DNA of 64,000 nt from WTKD01 sp965243525 (GCA_965243525.1 OZ251568.1:620001-684000), one strand, 5' to 3'; positions 35,056-44,400 are shown, numbered from the stretch's first letter. Notes: generated from the sequence alone by a model not told the origin. Made by a program: numbers and translations.

Positions 35056-36140
35056 CCACCAATCCCAAATCAATTCCATCCCTTCCGCAACCAAGAAAGG
35101 AACTTGATGCAATAAAAGCTTATATCCCTGGAAAGGGAAGTGGCACCGCTATCAAGCTTTCTTCAAACGAAAATCCACTTGGTATATCTCCTCTTGCAGC
35201 AGCGGTGCTCAGAAATAACGATGAACTGCTCCATCGATATCCAGATGGAACTGCAACTCAGTTACGCTATGCTCTTGCAAAAAGGCACCGATGTTCAGCA
35301 GACACCATCCATATCGGGAACGGTTCTGATGAAATACTCCGCGAAATCACCTATGCCTATTTAGAACGCGGAGACCTCGTGTGTATTCCGCGACACACCT
35401 TCAGTGAATACGAGGCTGCAAGCCGGCTCACTGGGGCACAGATCACCCCCATAGATATGCATAACGGTGCGATAGACGATGCACACCTGCGATCATTGCT
35501 CACCAAGTCTCCAAAAATCATATTCTTATGCCATCCGAACAATCCCACTGGAGCATCCCTCAAGAATCTTGCATCCCTCCTCCAAGCAATTCCCTCCACA
35601 ACCCTCGTGGTTATCGATCAGGCATATGCTGAGTTTGCCGAATCCGGGTTTGACGATGCAAAGGACCATATCAATGATTTTCAAAATATCATCGTCCTTC
35701 ACACATTTTCAAAATTATTTGGGCTTGCATCCCTACGAATCGGAGTTGCCTATGCACAGGCCCCTCTTATTGCGGTGTTAAACAAAGTAAGGATGCCATT
35801 CAACATTGGCACCCTATCACAACTTGCCGCCTGTGCCGCATTAGAGGATGAACTTTTTGTGGAAACAACCCTTAATATAGTGAGAACTGAAAAGGCTCGT
35901 CTGCAACAAATTTGCACCACTCTTGGATTGCCCTATTTCAACAGTGATGCAAATTTTTTGTGCATACACCTTGGTCACAAGGCTCATGAATTTTGCGAAT
36001 TTTGCGCGAAACATGACCTCTACATACGTCATCTTGCATCGTTTGGGATGCCAGAATATATCCGCGTGAGTATTGGCACAACAGATGCAATGGATGTTTT
36101 CATTTCTCTCTTGCAGCAATGGAACACAAAAACAAGCTAG
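35052..36140 (+). CDS. hisC: Histidinol-phosphate aminotransferase family
   Basis: PLP-dependent class I/II aminotransferase. Seen: KLSSNENPLGISP, RYPDGTATQLRYALA, GNGSDEILREITYAY, CHPNNPTG, VVIDQAYAEF and the PLP-lysine segment HTFSKLFGLASLRIG; 362 residues. Overlaps the upstream small gene by 4 nt. No other histidine gene lies in the window, so it could equally serve aromatic amino acid synthesis (a DAHP synthase is present at 55.9 kb). Confidence 0.9.
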   Translation: MTTNPKSIPSLPQPRKELDAIKAYIPGKGSGTAIKLSSNENPLGISPLAAAVLRNNDELLHRYPDGTATQLRYALAKRHRCSADTIHIGNGSDEILREITYAYLERGDLVCIPRHTFSEYEAASRLTGAQITPIDMHNGAIDDAHLRSLLTKSPKIIFLCHPNNPTGASLKNLASLLQAIPSTTLVVIDQAYAEFAESGFDDAKDHINDFQNIIVLHTFSKLFGLASLRIGVAYAQAPLIAVLNKVRMPFNIGTLSQLAACAALEDELFVETTLNIVRTEKARLQQICTTLGLPYFNSDANFLCIHLGHKAHEFCEFCAKHDLYIRHLASFGMPEYIRVSIGTTDAMDVFISLLQQWNTKTS

Positions 36141-36199
36141 CTAACCGCCTTGTGGTTTTCAAAAACTGCCATGGCGAATAAGCAAGCATAAAGCATTTC

Positions 36200-36228
36200 T
36201 TGACAATTTTATTTCACTATGAAATACT
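36200..36228 (+). promoter_or_regulatory. Promoter of initiator tRNA
   Basis: TTGACA (36200-36205), 17-nt spacer, AATACT (36223-36228), ending 10 nt before the tRNA. Confidence 0.7.
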
Positions 36229-36238
36229 GGGAAATCGG

Positions 36239-36310
<72 letters not shown>

Positions 36311-36329
36311 TAAAATATTTTTTCGTTCC

Positions 36330-36391
36330 CCACACAGTTGTTCTCTGAGTCTCATTTCTTGAGCATTGCTGAGACTGTGTGGAGAATTTTT
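36330..36391 (+). terminator. Probable terminator of the initiator tRNA transcript
   Basis: CCACAC (36330-36335) pairs with GTGTGG (36377-36382), enclosing AGTCTCA (36348-36354) and TGAGACT (36370-36376), followed by AGAA and five T's. Large asymmetric bulge, so only moderate support. Confidence 0.4.
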
Positions 36392-36434
36392 CAACAAGGG
36401 CAGATCCCATAACCAATGTGCCCCAAACACCATT

Positions 36435-37073
36435 CTAATTAAAAAGATCGCTTTCTTTTTCTTCTTCTTTGATCTTTAGAAGCAAATCTTCGATAGCCTC
36501 TTCGCTAATACCTTCTTTGAGTGCGAGCACCTGAGATTTTGAAAAATAAAGTGTCTCCATCTCATAGTCAATATATTTATTCGTAAGCGATTCTACTTTA
36601 TTTGTACTGAGAACAAGTTGGTGGTTGGTGTTATTCTGGGAGAAGAATGTCGCTTCTAGCTCGAGAGGTCCGTTGCTAGGAGTATCCCATCCACTGCTGA
36701 AATACCAATCGTCTCCATACTCCCACCCCACCGCAGTACGTACTGGTCCAATTGGAATATCTTTTGTTATCGTAGTCTCGTTTTCAACAGCAATCTTTTC
36801 CCATTCCAGATATTTGTCCAAGACCGAAATGAGCATATTCATACCTGATCTATCCAATTTGATAAATTCAAGCCCTAACCAATTATCGCGAGCTAAATAA
36901 AACACAGAGACATCTGGAATATATAATATACCCACTTCAGCTTTGTACAAATCTTCAAAGGCGTCATTCCATTCATAAGCCTCCCCCATAAATAACGTAT
37001 GCGGTCCCTCTTGAGCAAACAAAAACAAAGATGTACACAAAAAACCGATAATTATGCATAGTTTTGATCTCAT
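36435..37073 (-). CDS. Exported protein of unknown function
   Basis: Not recognised. 212 residues with a clear signal peptide (IIIGFLCTSLFLFAQ). The mature part is acidic, beta-rich in the middle (VGILYIPDVSVFYLA, DWYFSSGWDTPSNG) and ends in a Glu/Lys-rich helix. GGGGGA precedes the ATG. Its 3' end faces the initiator tRNA terminator. No catalytic motif seen. Confidence 0.7.
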   Translation of the reverse strand: MRSKLCIIIGFLCTSLFLFAQEGPHTLFMGEAYEWNDAFEDLYKAEVGILYIPDVSVFYLARDNWLGLEFIKLDRSGMNMLISVLDKYLEWEKIAVENETTITKDIPIGPVRTAVGWEYGDDWYFSSGWDTPSNGPLELEATFFSQNNTNHQLVLSTNKVESLTNKYIDYEMETLYFSKSQVLALKEGISEEAIEDLLLKIKEEEKESDLFN

Positions 37074-37195
37074 ACAATCCCCCTATTAGTAAAAAAAAAG
37101 ATATTTATATAGTACTACACTAGGTAACAATTCATCAACAGATTATTCTAACCTCTTGGTGACCAATTTCAGCAGAGATATAATGACCCGACATC

Positions 37196-37831
37196 CTATT
37201 TTCCTTCTGCGATAGAGAGGTTTGCATTCCCCTTAATTTCAATTCCCTTTTTCTGCAATTGAGTTCTGAGATATTCTGGTTTCTCCAGATGAATGGCTTC
37301 CATACCAAGGCTTGCTGCTGCTGCTGCATTTTTTTCAAGATCATCAATGTATAGCGTTTCCTTACGATTTAATGCATAGCGTTCAAGAAGAGTCGTATAT
37401 ATAGCTGGATCAGGCTTAATCAAATTCACATCAGCTGATACTACTCCTCCCGTGAAATGATTAAAAAAAGAATAACGGTTATGAGTATACCTGAATGCTT
37501 CTTTATGGTAATTGGTGAGATAATAGAGAGAGTATTTAGGTTTAAGCCTCGCCAATAGCGCTATATTTTCTGCAATCGGTGTTAACAGTTCGTCGACAAA
37601 GAAAGAGGCATCAAGCAGCTCTGCTCGCTCAGCATTTCTTAGCAAAATACGATTTTTTGCTTCTTCTCGAGTTATTACACCGAGATCAAGATCAACCCAT
37701 TCATGACTGCAGTATATTTCCTGGTGAATAAATGCGATCTCTTCTGAAGAAAATCCTTTATCCTTGAGAAATCTTTTCGGATCAAAATAGATCAACACAT
37801 TTCCAAGATCAAAAACAATATTTTTTATCAT
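37196..37831 (-). CDS. HAD-superfamily phosphatase (YihX-like)
   Basis: Predicted small-molecule phosphatase. Seen: motif I FDLGNVLIYFD with the nucleophile Asp, motif II YYLTNYHKEA, motif III LIKPDPAIYTTLL, and motif IV YIDDLEKN. 211 residues from the ATG at 37831; a GTG at 37840 is an alternative. It is the last gene of the ABC/glycerophosphodiesterase run, 87 nt after the phosphodiesterase gene. It might dephosphorylate glycerol phosphate released upstream, but that is inference from position. Confidence 0.82.
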   Translation of the reverse strand: MIKNIVFDLGNVLIYFDPKRFLKDKGFSSEEIAFIHQEIYCSHEWVDLDLGVITREEAKNRILLRNAERAELLDASFFVDELLTPIAENIALLARLKPKYSLYYLTNYHKEAFRYTHNRYSFFNHFTGGVVSADVNLIKPDPAIYTTLLERYALNRKETLYIDDLEKNAAAAASLGMEAIHLEKPEYLRTQLQKKGIEIKGNANLSIAEGK

Positions 37832-37918
37832 GTAAATCACACCCTCATATGTTATTTTTACTCGAACAAAAGACGTATTGAAAACTACGCATGGCAGAGA
37901 TAATAGGTTATTTTAGCA

Positions 37919-38800
37919 TTAGCGCTGTTCTTTGAAGAAGTATTGTTCTTTGACAGCATATCCTTTCGATTGAAGATACGCCTGTAAGGCCCAAGGCCAA
38001 TCAGTCTGAATTATATTGAATCCCATAGCAAGAAGTTTTCCCCAGCCTTTATCAGGAGATTCAATAATGGAAACAACATCATCAAACTTATCAGCAAGTT
38101 TATCTCTTTCATTTAGTTGGATCGCATTCCCCCACAATAACAAACCCAATTTTTTCAAATATTCACGAGTCTCAAGCTGCACGTGCTCGTCTTCTTTAGA
38201 GGAAAAGACCAATTCTATTCCAAGAAAATTAAGATCATAAGAAAGGCTTTTCTCAATATCTTTCAAATTTTCTATAATCGGAATAACCATGATTTCAGGG
38301 CCATATGTGTTGAGAGCCTTAAGAAAAGAATCAAGAACCGGGCCTTTCACGATTATCTGATCTGCCATATCAAGTTTCTTTACTGTTTTCAGAATTTCCC
38401 GAACATAACCCCAACCTCGATCGATAGTAATTAATATATCGCCCTTCAGCGCTACTAATACTTCTTCGAGTGTTTGAACTCTCTGGATCGTCTTGCTGCC
38501 TATCGGATTGCGATATCGGAGTTGCAACGCTTCACCTCTGGTGAGCGTTTGAATATTCTTCCTCGTTCCAAAAAAATAATGTTCTGCTCCATCATGGTAA
38601 ACCAGTAATTCCCCATCAATAGTTCTTGATATATCAATTTCAACTATATCAGCTCCCTGGCGCTCAGCTGCAATGAAGGCTTGAATGGTATTCAGTATAA
38701 TATTCCCTCCAGCCGATCCTCGATGGGCTGCAATTAATACTCGATTTTTCATATTAACAGAATTGACAATATCCCTCTTCTTTTGAATTAAATCAGGCAT
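37919..38800 (-). CDS. Glycerophosphodiester phosphodiesterase
   Basis: Hydrolyses glycerophosphodiesters (from phospholipid headgroups) to glycerol 3-phosphate plus an alcohol. Seen: AAHRGSAGGNIILNT, GADIVEIDISRTIDGELLVY followed by HDG, EVLVALKGDILITIDRG and the C-terminal FNIIQTDWPWAL; the GDPD His/Glu/Asp metal and acid-base residues are in place. No signal peptide, so cytoplasmic. Start at 38800, 3 nt after the permease stop, with AAAGG upstream. Its place in the importer operon suggests the transported solute is a glycerophosphodiester. Confidence 0.9.
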   Translation of the reverse strand: MPDLIQKKRDIVNSVNMKNRVLIAAHRGSAGGNIILNTIQAFIAAERQGADIVEIDISRTIDGELLVYHDGAEHYFFGTRKNIQTLTRGEALQLRYRNPIGSKTIQRVQTLEEVLVALKGDILITIDRGWGYVREILKTVKKLDMADQIIVKGPVLDSFLKALNTYGPEIMVIPIIENLKDIEKSLSYDLNFLGIELVFSSKEDEHVQLETREYLKKLGLLLWGNAIQLNERDKLADKFDDVVSIIESPDKGWGKLLAMGFNIIQTDWPWALQAYLQSKGYAVKEQYFFKEQR

Positions 38801-38803
38801 GCG

Positions 38804-39598
38804 TTAACCTTTTCCTATTGATGCTGCAGGATTTGCCATTTCAAGCCATCGCTCGAGAAAAACCATGAGAATTATGCTCGGACCGGCGAGAACAAGTGAT
38901 ATAACTGCCGCATTTGTCCGAATATATGCATACCCTAAATACTGAAACAGAATGGTAGGAACCGTAATAAAATCAGGAGACCCTATAATATAGGCGAGAG
39001 CAAATTCTTCGATACTTCGTATCATCACCACAATCAAGGATGCAATAATTCCCGGTTTAAGGGTTGGTAGATATGCATGACGAATTCTGCTAAACCAACC
39101 GGAACCCAAATCTCTGCTTGCATCAATCAGATCTTGCCGTACTTGGCTAAAGGAGACAGAAAGAATTCTAATAGCAAAAGGAAGACTCACTACTGTATGC
39201 CCAATCAATATGCCAAGAAATTTTGAATAAATACCAAGGCCTATCAACAACGAGGAAAAGAAAATAGCAGCCACAAATCCAGGCATAACCATCGGGAGTA
39301 GTATGAGGACATTTGCCAAATTTTTTCCTTTAAAATTAAATCTTCCAAGGGCATAGGCCGTTGGCATTGCGATAACAAGAACAACCAATGTTACAGTAAT
39401 TCCAAGTGTATAACTGTTAATAAGGGCTTGTTTTAGAGAAGTGGTTTCCCACAACAAAGGCCAACGTCTAAAAGAAAGCACCTTTGGAAAAACATCAGGA
39501 TAACTCCACGTGTAATCAGGATCTACCAAGGAATATAGAACAGCCATCCCTATGGGGACAACTAACCAGAAGAAGAGAATCCCCACCATTACCGCCAA
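38804..39598 (-). CDS. ABC transporter permease (PotC-like)
   Basis: Membrane subunit of the importer. Seen: about six helices, TYALGRFNFKGKNLANVL and the coupling-loop region DASRDLGSGWFSRIRHAYLP. The only standard start in frame is a weak TTG at 39598, giving 264 residues; the true start may lie further upstream in 39599-39630, where the protein could continue without a stop. It is preceded by the second permease. Confidence 0.85.
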   Translation of the reverse strand: MAVMVGILFFWLVVPIGMAVLYSLVDPDYTWSYPDVFPKVLSFRRWPLLWETTSLKQALINSYTLGITVTLVVLVIAMPTAYALGRFNFKGKNLANVLILLPMVMPGFVAAIFFSSLLIGLGIYSKFLGILIGHTVVSLPFAIRILSVSFSQVRQDLIDASRDLGSGWFSRIRHAYLPTLKPGIIASLIVVMIRSIEEFALAYIIGSPDFITVPTILFQYLGYAYIRTNAAVISLVLAGPSIILMVFLERWLEMANPAASIGKG

Positions 39599-39630
39599 AA
39601 GAATTCTGTTTCTTTTTGAGTGATTCTGTA

Positions 39631-40488
39631 TTATTTCTGACCTGCCTTAATAATCAGCTGCATAACCGCGGTTACTATTGCAGCACCCGCAAGTGAAAGA
39701 ACCATAAGGGAGACTGCAACTACTGCAGAATCGGCCCAGCTTATACTCTGCAGTCGTAACATATACTGTGCCAGTGAATTGAGTTTTAACGGTCCGGCAA
39801 TAACCTGAAACGAATAATCACCCACTGCCCCAATAAAAATAATAGCCATTGCTGCCTGAAGGGATCTCAATGTAAGAGGGGCAACTATCTTGCAAAAACG
39901 TGACCAAGAGTGGGCACCCAAATCTTGTGCAGCATCCAAAATATCATCTCGTATGGCCCTAACCGATCCGGATAAAAGGAGTAACGCAAATGGCAAATTT
40001 TTCCACACCTGAAGGATTAGCACCCCGATGCCCCATTCATCATTACGCATTCTCAGAGGCTCTGAAATAATTCCCAGATACATTAATCCATAATTGATAA
40101 AGCCTGCGTGAGAAATTAAATTAACATAGAGAAAAGCAGCCACCAATCCAGGAATGAGCATCGGAACTTTCAACATGGCAGATAGAAAACCAGAACCAGG
40201 AAATGGTTTTCTAAGCCATAAAGCAATCGGATAGGCAGCTGCAACAGCAAATAATGCACTAAAAAGGCCAATTCTTGCTGAATAAAAAAGTGTTCTCCAA
40301 TAAAAGGGTGTTGTCAAAACTTTACCCCAACTTGCCACAGTAAAGCTGCTTTCGCCTGCAAAGTTGAAATAACCCAATGATTGACTTATAGCCATAGTGA
40401 TAACAATGCCAATAAACCCGATAATCAATCCAAGGCCTGGCATAAGTAAAGCTACTATCTTTAGATTCTTCACCACTTTGGATTTCAT
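39631..40488 (-). CDS. ABC transporter permease (PotB-like)
   Basis: Membrane subunit of the importer. Seen: hydrophobic helices and the EAA-type coupling loop DAAQDLGAHSWSRFCKIVAP. 285 residues. The start overlaps the ATPase stop by 4 nt, so synthesis is coupled. Confidence 0.88.
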   Translation of the reverse strand: MKSKVVKNLKIVALLMPGLGLIIGFIGIVITMAISQSLGYFNFAGESSFTVASWGKVLTTPFYWRTLFYSARIGLFSALFAVAAAYPIALWLRKPFPGSGFLSAMLKVPMLIPGLVAAFLYVNLISHAGFINYGLMYLGIISEPLRMRNDEWGIGVLILQVWKNLPFALLLLSGSVRAIRDDILDAAQDLGAHSWSRFCKIVAPLTLRSLQAAMAIIFIGAVGDYSFQVIAGPLKLNSLAQYMLRLQSISWADSAVVAVSLMVLSLAGAAIVTAVMQLIIKAGQK

Positions 40489-41561
40489 TCTAAACTCTCC
40501 AGGAATCGAATATCTTTTGGAGAAATCTTAAAGGTGATTCTGTCCCCCCTGTTTATCTTCTGATTTTGAAATAGTTGAATGCGATACGGAATTTTCTGTG
40601 CTTGTGCGTTTTTCTGATGCATCAACAAGTCTGTAAAATTTCCCTGAAACACAGCAAGATCAACCAATCCTTCAAACGAATTTATCCCTTCGCGTTCTTT
40701 AAGCAGCCTTGCTACTTCTGGGCGCCAACAAAGCTGCACTTTTTTCCCGTTTGGTGGCACAGAACTTTCAACGACCAGATCCCCCATTTCTGTTTCTGTT
40801 CTGTATTGCTTCTCGGTTATCTTTTCAACAATCGTTCCACTAATGATATTGGCTTCCCCGATGAACCGCGCTACAAAACTGTTAACTGGATTATTATAAA
40901 TCTCATAAGGTGCCCCCCATTGAACCGTCCTACCCTTATTCATAACCACAATCTTATCTGACATGGCTAGAGCTTCAGATTGATCATGCGTCACATAAAT
41001 AACAGTAAACCCATGGTTTTGCTGAAGCCCCAATATCTCAAATCTAACTTGTTCACGTAATCGTGCATCAAGATTCGAAAGAGGCTCATCAAAGAGGATT
41101 ATTCCAGATCGCATTGCAAGTGCTCTTGCTAAAGCAACCCGTTGTTGCTGACCGCCGGAAAGCTTATCGGGAGTTTTTTTCAATTGCGTTCCCAGATCCA
41201 CCTGTCTCACCACTTCGTTGAGGATAGTATCCCTATCAGCTTTTTTAACTTTGTGCTGTTTAAGCCCAAAAACAATGTTCTCTGACACATTCAAATGAGG
41301 AAATAACGCATAAGACTGAAAACACATAGTCGTATCACGTTTTTCTGGTGGTATTTGAGTGACATCTTTTCCATTAATCTTAATGACCCCAGGATCAGGA
41401 GTATAAAAACCCGAAATAACTTTCAACAACGTAGTTTTGCCACATCCAGAAGGTCCAAGTAGGGTAACAAATTCTCCTTGATTAACTTCCAAAGAAATAT
41501 TATTAACAGCAAAAAAATCTCCAAATTTCACTGAGATATTTTCTACAGACAATGTACTCAC
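40485..41561 (-). CDS. ABC transporter ATP-binding protein (PotA/UgpC-like)
   Basis: Energises the importer. Seen: Walker A GPSGCGKTT, LSGGQQQRVALARAL, Walker B ILFDEPLSNLD, H-loop YVTHDQSEAL, and a C-terminal TOBE-like domain. I favour the GTG at 41561 because GAGG lies 8 nt upstream; a GTG at 41570 is also in frame. An inverted repeat separates it from the binding-protein gene. Confidence 0.95.
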   Translation of the reverse strand: MSTLSVENISVKFGDFFAVNNISLEVNQGEFVTLLGPSGCGKTTLLKVISGFYTPDPGVIKINGKDVTQIPPEKRDTTMCFQSYALFPHLNVSENIVFGLKQHKVKKADRDTILNEVVRQVDLGTQLKKTPDKLSGGQQQRVALARALAMRSGIILFDEPLSNLDARLREQVRFEILGLQQNHGFTVIYVTHDQSEALAMSDKIVVMNKGRTVQWGAPYEIYNNPVNSFVARFIGEANIISGTIVEKITEKQYRTETEMGDLVVESSVPPNGKKVQLCWRPEVARLLKEREGINSFEGLVDLAVFQGNFTDLLMHQKNAQAQKIPYRIQLFQNQKINRGDRITFKISPKDIRFLESLE

Positions 41562-41595
41562 CGTACTCACCTCTGTTTTACTACCAAGTATAATT

Positions 41596-41629
41596 TGGAG
41601 CTTCTTTCTAATGAGAAGAAGAAGCTCCA
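41596..41629 (-). repeat. Intercistronic hairpin between binding-protein and ATPase genes
   Basis: TGGAGCTTCTT (41596-41606) and AAGAAGCTCCA (41619-41629) are perfect 11-bp inverted arms with a 12-nt loop. No T-run follows on the minus strand, so it probably stabilises the upstream binding-protein message rather than ending transcription. Confidence 0.75.
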
Positions 41630-41656
41630 GTTGTTACGTTTCTATCGATGACTTAA

Positions 41657-42784
41657 TTAATCAGCAATCACATTGTTGAAAAAATCGTTCAATACTTCAC
41701 TAGAAATAGGCGACCATGTGGTCTGATATTGCCGCTGTTCCAGTTCAATGAGAGCCAGCGAATCATCTGCATCTGGATTCTGAGGCGCAATCCCCATTTC
41801 AGCGTTCAATAACGTCTGGATTTTAGCAGAAGTTAGCCAATCAATGAATAGAAGTGCCGCTGCCGGGTGTGGAGCGTTAAGAGGAATCTCTACAACATTA
41901 CCTCCACCGTTCATGCCCATCGTGGGAACATATAATTTGATTCTCGAATCTATGGCATTCTGTTTCTGCAATCCAGCAAGATGGTCTTCCCATGCTGCTG
42001 CCATAACAAGTTCTCCATCGTTTATTCGCGTAAGACTGTCTGCATTACCTGCAGTAATCACCCAATATTCCTCTAAATCATTAAACCAGTCCCATGCACG
42101 AGTTAGTTTTGCAAGTGTTCCTTCAGCGTCGCTGGCATCCAACAAATCAATACCTGTAATATTTCGGGCAATATTTTGTATAAATGATGGCCCTGATCCG
42201 CCACCTTCGTAGTTAACCCCAAATTTTCCAGGATTTGCCTTCATGAAGGCTGCAAAATCATCTGGCGCCTGTGGAAGATTGGATTCATCGACCCTGAGCG
42301 GATCATACGCAATACCTGTCTGATTTCCCCAATAGGCTACTCCATATCCTTTTGTATCACCCCCATTGATAGCAGTCGTCAATTTGCTGCCATTGGGAAG
42401 TACGTCGGTTATAGGGCCATAAAACAATGCTGGAAAATCCATGGTTTTCGTAGCATCGCCAGGAGTGGAAAGCACATCAATAGTTCCTATTGGCCTATTT
42501 CGTTCAGCAAGCAGTTTTTGATTGTTAGCAGCTTCAGCGCCATCGGGAATGGTCACTGTGATCCCATACTCTTCTTCAAAACCTTTTACATGAACTCTGA
42601 GAGCATCTTGGAGAAACCAGTTATACCAAAATACTTCACCTTCGGTTTTTGCCTGGGCCACCACTTCGTCCCAAGGCAGCTCCATAATACTTTTCTGTGT
42701 TGCAGCAGATTCATCTTGTCCTCGAGCAAATAATGCGCCAAAACCTAGGAACAACACCACTAATACTAGAATAGTTTTTTTCAT
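41657..42784 (-). CDS. ABC transporter extracellular solute-binding protein
   Basis: Receptor of the importer. Seen: signal peptide with LFARGQDES, typical binding-protein lobes with GEVFWYNWFLQDAL, GYGVAYWGNQTGIAYDP and a C-terminal APHPAAALLFIDWL. 375 residues, iron/spermidine-type family. First gene of the minus-strand operon, expected to be more abundant than the downstream subunits because of the hairpin after it. Ligand not readable; the operon suggests a glycerophosphodiester. Confidence 0.88.
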   Translation of the reverse strand: MKKTILVLVVLFLGFGALFARGQDESAATQKSIMELPWDEVVAQAKTEGEVFWYNWFLQDALRVHVKGFEEEYGITVTIPDGAEAANNQKLLAERNRPIGTIDVLSTPGDATKTMDFPALFYGPITDVLPNGSKLTTAINGGDTKGYGVAYWGNQTGIAYDPLRVDESNLPQAPDDFAAFMKANPGKFGVNYEGGGSGPSFIQNIARNITGIDLLDASDAEGTLAKLTRAWDWFNDLEEYWVITAGNADSLTRINDGELVMAAAWEDHLAGLQKQNAIDSRIKLYVPTMGMNGGGNVVEIPLNAPHPAAALLFIDWLTSAKIQTLLNAEMGIAPQNPDADDSLALIELEQRQYQTTWSPISSEVLNDFFNNVIAD

Positions 42785-42820
42785 TCCTTACTCCTTTTGT
42801 ATGAAACGTTCTAAAATACA

Positions 42821-42833
42821 CTATACTGTATAG
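42821..42833. promoter_or_regulatory. Palindromic candidate operator 1
   Basis: CTATAC-T-GTATAG, a perfect 13-bp palindrome 37 bp upstream of the binding-protein start. Two related sites lie at 42858-42871 and 42970-42983. Confidence 0.5.
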
Positions 42834-42857
42834 CATAATGTTCTTTACTACTATTTT

Positions 42858-42871
42858 TATATACTAATTAG
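42858..42871. promoter_or_regulatory. Candidate operator 2
   Basis: TATATACTAATTAG, matching the core of site 1 (TATACT-nnn-TAG). Lies between the binding-protein and regulator genes. Confidence 0.4.
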
Positions 42872-42969
42872 ATTTACTTTATAAGTCAAGGTTGAGATTG
42901 ATACCGAATCATAAAGAGCAAGACTCTAAGGAAATTATATATATGGTTCTTTTTATATATGTTTACTAT

Positions 42970-42983
42970 TATATACTGACTAG
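42970..42983. promoter_or_regulatory. Candidate operator 3
   Basis: TATATACTGACTAG, the same core, 60 bp upstream of the regulator start. Three sites in one divergent intergenic region suggest autoregulation and control of the ABC operon. Confidence 0.4.
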
Positions 42984-43042
42984 TCGACATAGAAACTATA
43001 TCGATTTACTATAGAGATTACAAAATTTATATAGGATAAAAC

Positions 43043-44173
43043 ATGGAAGCAGATTTACAGTTGATTTTTGAAAAAACAGGAATTCCTCTTTCTGTGCTAC
43101 AAGAACAGTACAATCAATGGCTACAGAAGGGAAAAAAGGGAAAGAACAAAATAATAGATCATAAGCTTATTGCATTGTTGGCGGGTGTATCTCCCTCAAC
43201 GGTATCAAATTACCTAAACAAAAAACAAGGTTCAATATCTTCAGAAAAGGCAGAAGTGTTAAGAACGATAATCGACTGCCTCGAGTATATCCCAACAAAT
43301 GCAGCGAAAAGACTTCGAAGTCTTAATAAAATGTGCATAGGGTTTGTAGCACCGATTTCTAACGGCAAATCAAGTGAATATTATCTTGAAATCCTCAAAG
43401 GTATAAAAGAAGAATCGCTAAAATATGGTTATTCAATTGATATTTACGATATTGAGGAAAATAACGATCAGAATTTCTTTTCAAAACTACCCTTTCTGGG
43501 ACTCATCGATAGTCTTATTATAGTCTCTTCAACAATAACCGCTCAGTATCTTGCCCCATTGATCAAAAGGAAAATCCCCATCATACACATCAACCCAAGA
43601 GTTGAAGTTACCACACCTCCTTTCATAGGAAGCGTCTATTCAGAAGCCGGAACATTTTCTGATCTGTTGAACCATCTGTTTTGCGATCACAAATACAAGA
43701 ATCCGGTATTGATTTCGGTTGATCTTAATAATTATTCCCAGCGAATTGAAAAATACAGAATTTTCAAAGAAGCCATGGAAAAAAACCTGCTTGATTTTAA
43801 AGAAGGCAAAAATGTTCTTTTTCTTGATTCATATAGACTTTCTGCAGGAAGCATTGGATATCAAAAAATAAACGAACAAAACCCCGATGCAGATGTTATT
43901 GTCTGTCTTTCTGATAACATAGCCATTCCTATCATACGAGAATTGGAAAAGGCCAAAAAAAATACTGCTGTTACCGGTTATGCGGATTTTGAAATAGCAA
44001 AAATATTTGACCTCACAACGATGAATCAACAGATACGACTATTAGGCGTTAAAGCAGTCCAGCAGTTGTTTATAGGAATGCGTTATATTCAATACAACAG
44101 CACGTATCCTGAGTATCATAGCGAAAAGGTGCCAGCAATTTTTATAAAGCGAAGATCTTGCGGCTGCAAATAG
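43043..44173 (+). CDS. LacI-family transcriptional regulator with N-terminal extension
   Basis: Probable ligand-responsive repressor of the adjacent divergent ABC/phosphodiesterase operon. Seen: a non-standard ~37-residue N-terminal extension (basic, KGKKGKNK), then the helix-turn-helix IALLAGVSPSTVSNYLNKK and hinge-helix region with AAKRLRSL, then a periplasmic-binding-protein-like sensor (CIGFVAPISNGKSSEYYLEI onward). 376 residues, ending in a Cys pair (SCGCK). AGGA lies 7 nt before ATG. The ligand is unknown. Confidence 0.88.
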   Translation: MEADLQLIFEKTGIPLSVLQEQYNQWLQKGKKGKNKIIDHKLIALLAGVSPSTVSNYLNKKQGSISSEKAEVLRTIIDCLEYIPTNAAKRLRSLNKMCIGFVAPISNGKSSEYYLEILKGIKEESLKYGYSIDIYDIEENNDQNFFSKLPFLGLIDSLIIVSSTITAQYLAPLIKRKIPIIHINPRVEVTTPPFIGSVYSEAGTFSDLLNHLFCDHKYKNPVLISVDLNNYSQRIEKYRIFKEAMEKNLLDFKEGKNVLFLDSYRLSAGSIGYQKINEQNPDADVIVCLSDNIAIPIIRELEKAKKNTAVTGYADFEIAKIFDLTTMNQQIRLLGVKAVQQLFIGMRYIQYNSTYPEYHSEKVPAIFIKRRSCGCK

Positions 44174-44400
44174 AAATTTGAGTTTTAGTTTACTGCCGGG
44201 GTTCATAAGAATTCATTGCGTGCATAAAATCACTGTATATGAATGCGCTTGCAATTTGATAAGAGAATAGTCACTATCTATCGATTTGCATAGTTGTGTA
44301 GTTCACTGGGGTAACTTGATGAAGTTGGATTAACAGATTTATCAACTTGTACAATCATACAGTTCAGAATGAATCTTGTGGTGAGATTCCCTGGTCTAGC

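Noticed and set aside
41596..41629. Hairpin as an intrinsic terminator separating the binding-protein gene from the ATPase
   Set aside because: No T-run follows on the minus strand and the downstream genes need the same promoter, so a stabiliser is the better reading.
44174..44400. Possible small gene or RNA in the gap after the LacI-type gene
   Set aside because: No ribosome-binding site, stable hairpin or promoter pair convincing enough; nothing reported.
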